Part shown: piece after piece, positions 4,903 through 12,542 of the stretch | How positions within the stretch are numbered: the stretch's first letter is position 1 | Layout of the letters: each line of letters opens with the position of its first letter | Assembly: GCA_002298605.1 (NCBI GenBank) | Contig: DBKS01000054.1 | Coordinates: forward strand, 1-14,737 | Length of the DNA: 14,737 bases | From: Bifidobacterium sp. UBA744 | GTDB lineage: Bacteria; Actinomycetota; Actinomycetes; Actinomycetales; Bifidobacteriaceae | Direction: 5' to 3' | Position numbers and translations under genes: made by a program | The notes under the pieces: model-generated | What the model was told of the DNA's origin: nothing | The model's input: only the letters and a program-made list of their open reading frames with translations | Databases searched by the model: none

Positions 4903-6756
4903 ATGACCAGTCCGGTGGATGGTTTGAAGGCGCGGTTCATGGCGATGAGTCAGCCGGATGACGATGGGGTGTACCGCAACGGCGCGGCCAAGCGTCGAGC
5001 TCGCGGCGAACTTGCCATGCGGTGTCTGCGCGAATTGTGGCGGCAGGCGGTTGACGAGTTGCCGTTCGACGTGCCGGAGGCCGGTGTGGGGCTGGCTGCG
5101 GTCGGTTCGCTGGCCAGGGGGCAGATCGGCCCGAGTTCCGATCTGGATCTGGTCATTATGTATAGCGGTCGTGCGTTGAACGATGAGCAGCTCAATATGC
5201 TGGCCAATAAGTTATGGTATCCGCTGTGGGATTCCGGCCTTGACCTTGACCATTCGGTGCGCACGCGCGCGCAGTGCGAGGCGGTCACCGACTCGGATCT
5301 GCCGGCCGCCATGGGATGGCTGGACGTCAAGCCGATCACGGGCGACACGAAGCTCATCGCCGATACCGCCACTTCGATTCTTGAGCGTTGGCGCCGTGCT
5401 GCCCGCAAGCGTCTGCCTGAATTGCTTGATTCGGCGAAATCGCGTCTTGACGAGTTCGGCCGCGTGGCCTATGTCAATCAGCCTGACATCAAGGAGGCGC
5501 GCGGCGGCCTGCGCGATGCGGTGCTGGTGTCGGCGCTGGCCGCGTCGTGGTTGGCGGACCGCCCGCATGGCGTGTATGACGAGGCGGTGGATCGTTTGTT
5601 GGATGTACGCGACTGCATTCACCTGGTGGCCAGGAAGGACACGAATCTGCTGCTCGCGCCGTATCAGGCGCGGGTGGCGATGATGATGGGGCTGGCGGAC
5701 CCGACGTGGCCGGACGAGGAGCGAGACGCCCGGGCCGTTGACGATTTGCAGACCCTGCTGGCCCAGTATGGCCGCAGGGTGGCGTTCGCCCTGGATTCCA
5801 CGGCCTCCCGCGCCGAGCATTCCCTGGTGCACGAGAAGCCGCGGTTCGCCTTCTTCCAGATGCTGTCGCCCCGGGGGGGCGGCAGGCGGGAGGCGCCGCA
5901 GTTCGATGTGGTCGCTCCGGGCGTGGCCAAGCATGAGGGGGAGATTGTGCTGGCGCCGAATGTCGATCCCCGCGATGACGCCAATCTTGCGTTGCGGGTG
6001 GGTGTGGCCGCCGGCGAATTCGGGCTGGAGATCAATCCCGTGACGCTGCTGAATCTGCGCAACTGCCCGATTCATGACAATGCGTGGGATGACGAGGCGC
6101 GTGGGCTGTTCATTCGGTTGCTGGCCGTCGGCCCGCATCTGATGCAGGTGTGGGAGGAACTGGATTATGTGAATCTGCCCGGCCGCTGGATTCCCGAATG
6201 GCTGGCCATTCGCAATCGTCCGTCGGCTTCCGCCGCGCATCGATACACGATCGACCGCCATATGGTCGAGGTGGTTTCCCGTCTGACGCGCGACGCTCCG
6301 AGCGGCGGCAGGTATGACGACAGGCATTATGCGGTATTGCTGCTGGCGGGCATGCTCCATGATCTGGGCAAGCGGCCGGGCATCGCCAATCATGCCGTCG
6401 AAGGTGCCCGGCATGTGCCGTTCATTCTGCGGCGCATGGGGTTCGACGATGCGACCGTGCGGCAGGTGACGTTGCTGGTGCGCGAGCATCTGACCCTGTC
6501 GGAGTTCGCGCAGCGTCGCGATCCGAATGATCCGGCCGTTGGCGGCGAACTGGCCGATCGGGTGGGCCGTGATCCGGCCATGCTCGACATGCTGTTCGAT
6601 CTGACGCGTGCGGACGGATCCTCATTGGGTGCGACCTCCGGCGAGCTGATCACCAAGCAGTATGGCTGGAGCAAATGGCGTGCCGCCATCGTCGGTCAGA
6701 TGTATGAGGCCGCGCGCGCCGCGCTGGTGCCGTCGTCGCCGCGATCGGGCGTCTAG
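4903..6756 (+). CDS. glnD: PII nucleotidyltransferase GlnD, without ACT domains
   Basis: 617-residue bifunctional enzyme that attaches a nucleotide to PII Tyr51 when nitrogen is scarce and removes it when glutamine is plentiful. The nucleotidyltransferase motif G-S-L-A-R-G-x-x-G-P-S-S-D-L-D lies at 68-82, with metal-binding Asp80 and Asp82. The central region keeps the GlnD pattern E-A-R-G-G-L-R-D. The HD hydrolase domain has His453, His486-Asp487 followed by L-G-K, and R-E-H around 527-529. The protein stops about 60 residues after that, whereas E. coli GlnD (890 residues) continues with two ACT domains. The ATG has AAGGTGG at 4890-4896, 6 nt upstream. In mycobacteria and streptomycetes ffh usually follows glnD; here a convergent exporter does. 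Whether it adds UMP or AMP cannot be read from sequence; actinobacterial relatives add AMP. Confidence 0.93.
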   Translation: MTSPVDGLKARFMAMSQPDDDGVYRNGAAKRRARGELAMRCLRELWRQAVDELPFDVPEAGVGLAAVGSLARGQIGPSSDLDLVIMYSGRALNDEQLNMLANKLWYPLWDSGLDLDHSVRTRAQCEAVTDSDLPAAMGWLDVKPITGDTKLIADTATSILERWRRAARKRLPELLDSAKSRLDEFGRVAYVNQPDIKEARGGLRDAVLVSALAASWLADRPHGVYDEAVDRLLDVRDCIHLVARKDTNLLLAPYQARVAMMMGLADPTWPDEERDARAVDDLQTLLAQYGRRVAFALDSTASRAEHSLVHEKPRFAFFQMLSPRGGGRREAPQFDVVAPGVAKHEGEIVLAPNVDPRDDANLALRVGVAAGEFGLEINPVTLLNLRNCPIHDNAWDDEARGLFIRLLAVGPHLMQVWEELDYVNLPGRWIPEWLAIRNRPSASAAHRYTIDRHMVEVVSRLTRDAPSGGRYDDRHYAVLLLAGMLHDLGKRPGIANHAVEGARHVPFILRRMGFDDATVRQVTLLVREHLTLSEFAQRRDPNDPAVGGELADRVGRDPAMLDMLFDLTRADGSSLGATSGELITKQYGWSKWRAAIVGQMYEAARAALVPSSPRSGV

Positions 6757-8120
6757 CGCATCCACGCGTCGCCGCGGGTGCGGAGTCCATTGGCCAGTCC
6801 TCTGCCGCCGATGAACACCACGTTGATCAGCGTCCACAGCTCGACCATGCGCACGGCGTCATTCGGCGACAGCGCGGCATTGACGGCGAGCATGGCGATA
6901 ATCGATCCCGCGTAGACGACGGCGACCATGCAGCAGGTGCCGGCGAGGAACCGATAGTCGCCCGCGCCGATGAGGATGCCGTCGAGCGCCCACATCCATC
7001 CGCCCAGAGGCAGGAAGAGGCCGAGTGTGACCATGCCGACGGTGATGAGATGCTGCACCTGCGGCGTGGGGCTGAATAACGGTGAGCCGACGAAGCCCAG
7101 CGCGATCAGTGCCGCGCCGATGCCGACGCCCATCACGGCTCCCATGCGACCGGTGATGGACGTGAGCGCCTGCGCTTCGCCGTATCGATTGGCGCCCAGC
7201 GCCGTGGCGACTATCGCCTGTCCGCCGATGCCGATGGCGTCGAGCATGTTGATCACGAAGTTCCATGCCGAATTCACCGCCTGGTATGCGGCCAGCACCT
7301 GTCCGCCCATGCGGGCCGCGAGCATCACCGTGCCCACCATGCAGGCCCGCAGGGCCAGTGTGCGCACGAACAGCGGCAGCCCGTCGCCGGCGGTGGCGAG
7401 AATGCCGCCGAGGCGTGGACGCCAGCTGGCGCCTTCGGCTTTGGTCCATCGCATGGCCCGCCATGTCAGCATGATGCCCATGCTCCACTGCGCGATCATC
7501 GTGGCCGTGCCGGATCCGGCGATGCCCCAGTCCAGTCCCCAGACGAAGAGCATGTCGAGCAGCGTATTCACCGCCGCGCCCGCCATGGCCGTGATGAGTG
7601 TGACGCGCACTGCGCGCAATCCCCGGAAGATGCCGTTTGCCGCGTAGACCAGCAGCATGCCGGGCAGGCCGAACACGGTGGCGTTGACGTAGCGTCGCGC
7701 CTGATCCAGCACGCCGCCCTGCGCGCCCAGCGCGATGCACAGCGGTTCGCAGCACCAGGCGATTGCCGCCGCGACCGCCATGCCGATGATGAGCGCCAGC
7801 CACATGCCGTCGATGCCCGTTTCGAGTCCGCGCTTGCGTTGTCCCGCCCCGATGAGTCGCGCCACCTGCGAGGTGGTGCCGTAGGCGAGGAAGACGCACA
7901 GGCCCACGGTGGTGAGGATGATGGTGGATCCGATGGACAGTCCCGCCAGCGCGTCGTCGCCGATATGCCCGACGATGGCGGTGTCGATGAGGATGAAGGC
8001 CGGTTCGGCGATGAGTTGGCCGAATGTCGGCACTGCGATGGTGAGGATGCGTCGTCTGGCGTCGGGTCGGCTGATGGTTGCGTCGCGCGCGGGTTGTCCG
8101 CCTTCGCTGGATGATGTCAT
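6753..8120 (-). CDS. MATE-family multidrug/sodium antiporter (DinF-like)
   Basis: 455-residue polytopic membrane protein, about 12 helices, that should export cationic or toxic compounds in exchange for H+ or Na+. The first helix carries the DinF-type signature P-T-F-G-Q-L-I-A-E-P and then D-T-A-I-V-G-H-I-G. The second half repeats the fold (around A-Y-Q-A-V-N-S and G-I-G-G-Q-A-I-V-A). The frame is open to 8225, but I place the start at 8120: the upstream residues are not MATE-like, and TAGGCT on the minus strand (8128-8133) ends 7 nt before this ATG, suggesting a leaderless mRNA; no good ribosome-binding site is present. Its TAG stop shares bases with the glnD TAG on the other strand. Substrate unknown. 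Confidence 0.92.
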   Translation of the reverse strand: MTSSSEGGQPARDATISRPDARRRILTIAVPTFGQLIAEPAFILIDTAIVGHIGDDALAGLSIGSTIILTTVGLCVFLAYGTTSQVARLIGAGQRKRGLETGIDGMWLALIIGMAVAAAIAWCCEPLCIALGAQGGVLDQARRYVNATVFGLPGMLLVYAANGIFRGLRAVRVTLITAMAGAAVNTLLDMLFVWGLDWGIAGSGTATMIAQWSMGIMLTWRAMRWTKAEGASWRPRLGGILATAGDGLPLFVRTLALRACMVGTVMLAARMGGQVLAAYQAVNSAWNFVINMLDAIGIGGQAIVATALGANRYGEAQALTSITGRMGAVMGVGIGAALIALGFVGSPLFSPTPQVQHLITVGMVTLGLFLPLGGWMWALDGILIGAGDYRFLAGTCCMVAVVYAGSIIAMLAVNAALSPNDAVRMVELWTLINVVFIGGRGLANGLRTRGDAWMR

Positions 8121-8152
8121 GGTGCCCAGCCTAGTCGGGCGTCCTCCGGCTC

Positions 8153-8174
8153 CGTTGCCGGTTGCATGGCAACG
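8153..8174. promoter_or_regulatory. Perfect inverted repeat upstream of the MATE gene
   Basis: CGTTGCC (8153-8159) and GGCAACG (8168-8174) are exact inverted copies with an 8-bp spacer. The repeat begins 32 bp before the MATE start and would cover its -35 region, so it may be an operator. It has the same 7-8-7 geometry as the repeat at 1046-1067, but only TGCC/GGCA is shared. Confidence 0.4.
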
Positions 8175-8228
8175 TACCTGTAGCACTGTGTTTACCATAT
8201 GGCAAGTTGGAGGTCGTCTGCGCACATG

Positions 8229-8332
8229 CTATCCCCAAGTTGTCCACATGATTATCCCCATGGTGTGGATAACTTGCGCACTTACACACTTCGACACGCC
8301 CTGATTGTGGATAACTATTTTTTCTATCCACA
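8229..8332. promoter_or_regulatory. Cluster of DnaA-box-like 9-mers upstream of dnaB
   Basis: Compared with the DnaA box TTATCCACA, there are two exact copies on the minus strand (8264-8272 and 8306-8314). On the plus strand there are three copies with one mismatch: TTGTCCACA (8240-8248), TTATCCCCA (8252-8260) and CTATCCACA (8324-8332). CTATCCCCA (8229-8237) has two mismatches. AAGTTGTCCACA (8237-8248) and TGTGGATAACTT (8264-8275) form a 12-bp inverted repeat with one mismatch around one of the boxes. The stretch 8311-8328 is A/T-rich compared with its surroundings. The cluster ends 60 bp before dnaB. Confidence 0.75.
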
Positions 8333-8378
8333 GCAGCGTCGAAGCCGCGGTGCCGACCTGCTGTGCAAGCCTGCTGCC

Positions 8379-8384
8379 TATACT
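8379..8384 (+). promoter_or_regulatory. Candidate -10 box of dnaB
   Basis: TATACT matches the -10 consensus at five of six positions and ends 7 nt before the dnaB ATG at 8392, so transcription would begin at or next to the A of the start codon. I see no good -35 at 16-18 bp, so activation, perhaps from the upstream DnaA boxes, is conceivable. Confidence 0.5.
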
Positions 8385-8391
8385 GGGGACC

Positions 8392-9792
8392 ATGGCAGAC
8401 GGAATGGTTGGGGCGCTTGCCCCCGGACGAAACGGTTCAGGCAGGGGGGAGACGGTCTTTGACCGCATCCCGCCGCATGACGACGATGCGGAAATGGCGG
8501 TGCTCGGCGGCATGCTGATGAGCAAGGACGCGATCGGCGAAGTCAGCCAGATGATCGACGTCACCGATTTCTACCAGCCGAAGCACCAGACGATCTACGA
8601 GGCGATCATCAGCCTGTTCTCGGCCAGCCAGCCCGTGGATGCGGTGCTGGTGGCCAACCAGCTGCTCAAGGACGGCGATCTGGAGAAAGTCGGCGGCGCC
8701 GACTACCTGCACAGCCTGATCAACGCGGTGCCCACGGCGGCAAACGCCACATATTACGCGCAAATCGTGCATCAGCGCGCGATCCTGCGCAATGTGATCG
8801 CGGCCGGCACCAAAATCGCCCAGCTCGGATACTCGGCCGAGGGCTCGCAGGCCGAGGACGTGGTCAACCTCGCCCAGTCCGAAGTATATGAGATGGCGGT
8901 GGGCAAGGTTCGCCAGGACTACACCGCCATCGGCCCGGTGGTGCACGACGCGCTCGACCAGCTCGACAAGCTGCAATCCGGCGAGATGGAACGCGGCGTC
9001 CCCACCGGATTCCGCGACATCGACGACCTGACCCAGGGCCTGCAGCCCGGCCAGATGATCGTAGTGGCGGGCCGACCGGCCATGGGCAAGTCCACATTGG
9101 GCATCGACTTCGCGCGCGCGGCCGCGTTGCACCACCATATGACGTCGATCGTGTTCAGCCTTGAAATGAGCAAGGTGGAGCTGGCCCAGCGCATCATCTC
9201 CGCCGAAACCAACATCCCGCTGGTGGCGCTGCGCCGCGCCGACGACATCACGCCCGAACGCTGGAACACCCTCAACCAGTTCTGGGGCAAGCTGGAGAAC
9301 GCGCCGCTGTTCATCGACGATTCGCCCAACATGAGCCTGATGGAGATCCGGGCGAAATGCCGCCGGCTCAAGCAGACCAACGATTTGAAGCTGGTGGTGA
9401 TCGACTACTTGCAGCTGATGAGCTCGGGCAAGGCCGTGGAGTCCCGCCAACAGGAGGTCTCCGAGTTCTCCCGCGCGTTGAAGCTGCTCGCCAAGGAGCT
9501 GGAGGTGCCGGTGGTCGCCCTGTCCCAGCTGAACCGTGGACCGGAAATGCGCAACGACAAGAAACCGCAATTGAGCGATCTGCGTGAATCCGGCTCCATC
9601 GAGCAGGACGCCGACGTGGTGTTCCTGGTCCATCGGCCGGACTTCTACGACAAGGAGGACCGTCCCGGCGAGGCCGATATCATCATGGCCAAGCACCGCA
9701 ACGGCCCGACCGAAACCTTCCATCTCGCGTTCCTCGGCGCCACGTCCAAATTCAAGGACATGCCCCAGGATTACAACAGTCAAGGGGTGTGA
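8392..9792 (+). CDS. dnaB: Replicative DNA helicase DnaB
   Basis: 466-residue hexameric 5'-3' helicase that unwinds DNA at the replication fork. The N-terminal domain shows the DnaB pattern I-P-P-H-D-x-x-A-E-x-A-V-L-G-G-M at about 27-42. The RecA-like C-terminal domain has Walker A G-R-P-A-M-G-K-S-T (227-235, Lys233), the Walker B region V-I-D-Y-L-Q-L-M, the L-S-Q-L-N-R segment and the arginine-containing tail A-K-H-R-N-G-P. No intein interrupts these motifs, unlike in many mycobacteria. The frame is open from 8305, but ATG 8392 follows a -10-like TATACT and gives the usual length; GGGGAC is too close to act as ribosome-binding site. It is followed without a gap by murT. Confidence 0.96.
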   Translation: MADGMVGALAPGRNGSGRGETVFDRIPPHDDDAEMAVLGGMLMSKDAIGEVSQMIDVTDFYQPKHQTIYEAIISLFSASQPVDAVLVANQLLKDGDLEKVGGADYLHSLINAVPTAANATYYAQIVHQRAILRNVIAAGTKIAQLGYSAEGSQAEDVVNLAQSEVYEMAVGKVRQDYTAIGPVVHDALDQLDKLQSGEMERGVPTGFRDIDDLTQGLQPGQMIVVAGRPAMGKSTLGIDFARAAALHHHMTSIVFSLEMSKVELAQRIISAETNIPLVALRRADDITPERWNTLNQFWGKLENAPLFIDDSPNMSLMEIRAKCRRLKQTNDLKLVVIDYLQLMSSGKAVESRQQEVSEFSRALKLLAKELEVPVVALSQLNRGPEMRNDKKPQLSDLRESGSIEQDADVVFLVHRPDFYDKEDRPGEADIIMAKHRNGPTETFHLAFLGATSKFKDMPQDYNSQGV

Positions 9793-9794
9793 TG

Positions 9795-11243
9795 ATGAGC
9801 GGCAAACCTTGGTATTCCTTCGCCACACCGGCCATCGGCAAACTGGTGCGTATCGCCTCCCGCCTGACCCGGCACGGTGGCTCGGCGTTTCCCGGCAAAG
9901 TGGTCGAAAGCTTCGATCCGGGATTCCTGTCCCGCACGCTGACGCAATTGCCGGGCGGCGTGGTGCTGGTCTCCGGCACGAACGGCAAAACCACCACCAC
10001 GCGCATGGTGGCTTCCATGCTCGGTGATCTGGGTATGCGGGTGTTCACCAATCCCACCGGCTCGAATTTCACGCGCGGCGTGGTGTCCGCGCTGCTCACG
10101 CAGGTGGATCTGTCCGGCCGGCTGAACGCCGACATCGCCGTATTGGAGCTGGATGAGGCGTACGCCGTGCATTTCGTCAGGCAGGTGCGGCCCAGGTACG
10201 CCTTGCTGCTGAACGTGATGCGCGACCAGCTGGACCGTTTTGGCGAAATCGACAACACCGCACGGTTGCTGGGCCATGTGGCCGAGACGACAAGCGGAAC
10301 CTTGGTGCTGAACCGCGAGGATCCGCGTATCGCCGCGCTCGCCGCGCTGGCGCCGCAGGACACCCAGGTGCGCTATTTCGGCCTGTCCGACGATCTGAGG
10401 CGATTCTTCCCCTCCGACGACGAGATGACCACCACGGTGGCGATGGAAAGCGCCGGTGCCCAGGCCGGCGAGGTTGTCGAGTCCGGGGCCGTCGATGGTG
10501 ACGACGAGGACGACGAGGACGATACCGTCATTTCCGGAACCCTTGACGCCGATCCCGACGCCCGGTCGCTGCCGTCCCGCTCGCTGCCCGCCGATGTGAC
10601 GCTGGCCGGTGTGGGCGATCATCGGGCCGTGTTCGCGATGGACGGTCATGAATACGCCGCCGAGGTCCAGCTTGAAGGCGTCTACAATCTCTTCAACGCC
10701 GCCGCCGCGCTGGCCGTGACGCGCGCCGTCAAGCCGGACGCCAGCGCCGATCGGCTTGTCGACGCCGTCTCACGGGTGACCCCGGCCTTCGGCCGCGGCG
10801 AGGTCATCAGGGTCAACGGTTCGCCGGTCGAATTGCTGCTGGTGAAGAATCCCATGGGATTCCGCCTGTCGCTGGCCAGTTTCAATGCCTCCGCGGCGGA
10901 CACGATGATCGTCATCAACGACGAATACGCCGATGGACGCGACATGAGCTGGCTGTGGGATGTCGACTTCACCTCGTTGAGGGGAGGACATGCCGATGAC
11001 GCCGCCGGCGGCGGCGTGGCCATGGTGTCGGGCATGCGCGCCTGGGACATGGCGCTGCGCCTCGGCTATGACCAGGTGCCCGTCGCGGCCGTCGAGCCGA
11101 ATATCGAAAAAGCGCTGGATGTCTTCGTCGCCGCCGATCCGGGGCGGGCGAAGCATATCTACTGCACATACACCGCGATGCTCGCGGTTCGCGCGGCGCT
11201 GGGACATGTCACCGATGTTGCGGATGCGGGGGTTGGACGATGA
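9795..11243 (+). CDS. murT: Lipid II isoglutaminyl synthase, MurT subunit
   Basis: 482-residue Mur-ligase-like subunit that, with GatD, uses ATP and glutamine-derived ammonia to amidate D-Glu of lipid II. The ATP loop reads S-G-T-N-G-K-T-T-T and the Mur-ligase centre has E-L-D-E-A-Y. The C-terminal DUF1727 part contains A-D-G-R-D-M-S-W-L-W-D, which includes the family's catalytic Asp. Staphylococcal and pneumococcal MurT carry a Cys4 zinc ribbon in the middle. Here the only cysteine is near the C-terminus, and the equivalent region holds an acidic low-complexity insert (about 10495-10525, D/E run) with a following Pro/Ser stretch. ATG at 9795 has AAGGGG 7 nt upstream; ATG 9792 and GTG 9789, which overlap the dnaB stop, are alternatives. 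Translation is probably coupled to dnaB. Confidence 0.92.
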   Translation: MSGKPWYSFATPAIGKLVRIASRLTRHGGSAFPGKVVESFDPGFLSRTLTQLPGGVVLVSGTNGKTTTTRMVASMLGDLGMRVFTNPTGSNFTRGVVSALLTQVDLSGRLNADIAVLELDEAYAVHFVRQVRPRYALLLNVMRDQLDRFGEIDNTARLLGHVAETTSGTLVLNREDPRIAALAALAPQDTQVRYFGLSDDLRRFFPSDDEMTTTVAMESAGAQAGEVVESGAVDGDDEDDEDDTVISGTLDADPDARSLPSRSLPADVTLAGVGDHRAVFAMDGHEYAAEVQLEGVYNLFNAAAALAVTRAVKPDASADRLVDAVSRVTPAFGRGEVIRVNGSPVELLLVKNPMGFRLSLASFNASAADTMIVINDEYADGRDMSWLWDVDFTSLRGGHADDAAGGGVAMVSGMRAWDMALRLGYDQVPVAAVEPNIEKALDVFVAADPGRAKHIYCTYTAMLAVRAALGHVTDVADAGVGR

Positions 11244-11998
11244 ACGAAACGGTGATCGACGTGGTGTCGCTGTATCCGAAGGATATGAACATCTACGGCG
11301 ATTCGGGCAATGTGCTGACGATTCGCCGCCGCTTGGAGCTCTACGGTTACGAGCCGCGCATCCATATGATCAACCAGAACGACCCGTGGCCCGATCACGT
11401 CGACATGATCCTTGGAGGCGGGGGCCAGGACACCGGACAGAAGAAGATCACCCGCGATCTGTTCCGCCGGGCCGATCTGCTACGCGGCCTTGCCGCCGAT
11501 GGCATGCCGATGCTGATGATCTGCGGCATGTACCAGTTGTTCGGCGAATATTTCGAAACGTCGGAAGGCGAGCGGCTGAACGGGCTCGGCATCATCGGCG
11601 CGTATACCGTCGGCAAATCGACCCGTCTCATCGGCAACCTGGTTGAGAAAAGCGACGAATTCGGCGAGATCATCGGCTACGAGAACCATTCGGGCCAGAC
11701 GTTCCTGCGGGACGACACCGATCCGCTCGGCTATGTGACGTCAATCGAGGGGGCTGGCAATAACGGCGAGGACGACACCGAAGGTGCTCGCGTGCACAAT
11801 GTGATCGGCACCTATATGCACGGCTCGCTGTTGCCCAAGAACCCCGCCATCGCGGATTTCCTGATCGCCAAGGCGGCGGAACGCCGGTACGGTTCGTTTG
11901 ATACGTCGCGGCAAAGCACCGAGCAAGCCGATGCGCTCCGTCATCTGGACAAGGTGGCCGAAGCCGCCCGTCATGTGGCCGCGTCGCGCCCGCGCTGA
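11240..11998 (+). CDS. gatD: Lipid II isoglutaminyl synthase, glutamine amidotransferase subunit GatD
   Basis: 252-residue class I glutamine amidotransferase that hydrolyses glutamine and passes ammonia to MurT. The start region S-L-Y-P-x-x-M-N-I-Y-G-D-x-G-N is the GatD signature. The oxyanion segment G-G-G-G-Q-D is at 59-64. The nucleophile is Cys95 in I-C-G-M-Y-Q, and the catalytic histidine is His194 in Y-M-H-G-S-L-L-P-K-N-P. A short acidic stretch (G-N-N-G-E-D-D-T-E) sits before the catalytic His segment. The ATG overlaps the murT TGA as ATGA, which should keep the two subunits balanced. CobB/CobQ-type enzymes are the nearest confusable family, but the murT neighbour settles it. Confidence 0.95.
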   Translation: MNETVIDVVSLYPKDMNIYGDSGNVLTIRRRLELYGYEPRIHMINQNDPWPDHVDMILGGGGQDTGQKKITRDLFRRADLLRGLAADGMPMLMICGMYQLFGEYFETSEGERLNGLGIIGAYTVGKSTRLIGNLVEKSDEFGEIIGYENHSGQTFLRDDTDPLGYVTSIEGAGNNGEDDTEGARVHNVIGTYMHGSLLPKNPAIADFLIAKAAERRYGSFDTSRQSTEQADALRHLDKVAEAARHVAASRPR

Positions 11999-12000
11999 GC

Positions 12001-12010
12001 CTCGTACGAG
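12001..12010. repeat. 10-bp perfect palindrome after gatD
   Basis: CTCGTACGAG begins 2 bp after the gatD stop, in the 64-bp gap between the convergent gatD and the membrane-protein gene at 12063. The rest of the gap has three CCGGTT copies (12026-12053) but no hairpin with a U-tract. Its role is unknown. Confidence 0.6.
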
Positions 12011-12062
12011 TCGCATACGGTGGGCCCGGTTTGCACCGGTTCCGCGCCGGTTCCCGTGCGGC

Positions 12063-12542
12063 CTACTGCCGGCCTTGTCCCCTGAGATACCCCTTGACGT
12101 AGTAGGCGGATAGCGCGGAGATGAACAGCACGAAACTCGCGGCGTTGGTGATCCATCCCGTCGCGCCCAGTTCGCCGCCCAAGCCGAATGCGGAGAACAG
12201 GAACTGGGAGATGATAAGCACCAGGAACACGATGATGGTCAGCGCCCCGAACGAGCCGACCTTGCAGGCGTCGGCGGCGCCGCGGAACCCCAGGAACGCG
12301 AGGATGCAATACAGCACCGCCTGTGCGCCCGCAAACAGGCCAAGGGCCAGCGTCCAGCTGCGCAAACCGAGCTCAAGTCCCGGCTCCGCCTCCACGGTCT
12401 GTCCGGGATCGAGGGATCCCAGCGACGCGAAGGAGACGCCGGCCAATAGTGCGCTGACGGCCGCGAACCCGACCAGCAGCACGGCCATAACCCTGATGGT
12501 TGCCATCCATCCGGCGATTTTCGTATGCGAAGCGGTGGTCAT
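12063..12542 (-). CDS. Four-helix membrane protein of unknown function
   Basis: 159-residue protein with four predicted membrane helices at about residues 17-39, 63-85, 97-119 and 128-148. A soluble loop between helices 1 and 2 (rich in Glu, Pro and Gly) probably faces outward. I do not recognise a family or any catalytic motif; there is one cysteine, in helix 2. AGGAGG (12550-12555 on the minus strand) lies 7 nt before the ATG and supports the start. It converges on gatD and diverges from the phasin-like gene, so it is probably transcribed alone. A general small-membrane-protein family would be the expected hit in a search. Confidence 0.85.
   Translation of the reverse strand: MTTASHTKIAGWMATIRVMAVLLVGFAAVSALLAGVSFASLGSLDPGQTVEAEPGLELGLRSWTLALGLFAGAQAVLYCILAFLGFRGAADACKVGSFGALTIIVFLVLIISQFLFSAFGLGGELGATGWITNAASFVLFISALSAYYVKGYLRGQGRQ

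Noticed and set aside
8121..8391. Chromosomal origin of replication
   Set aside because: DnaA-like boxes are present, but dnaA, dnaN and rpmH, which flank oriC in this group, are absent. I keep it as a DnaA-binding regulatory cluster.
8392..9792. Intein in DnaB
   Set aside because: Common in mycobacterial DnaB, but the Walker A and later motifs are uninterrupted and the length is normal.
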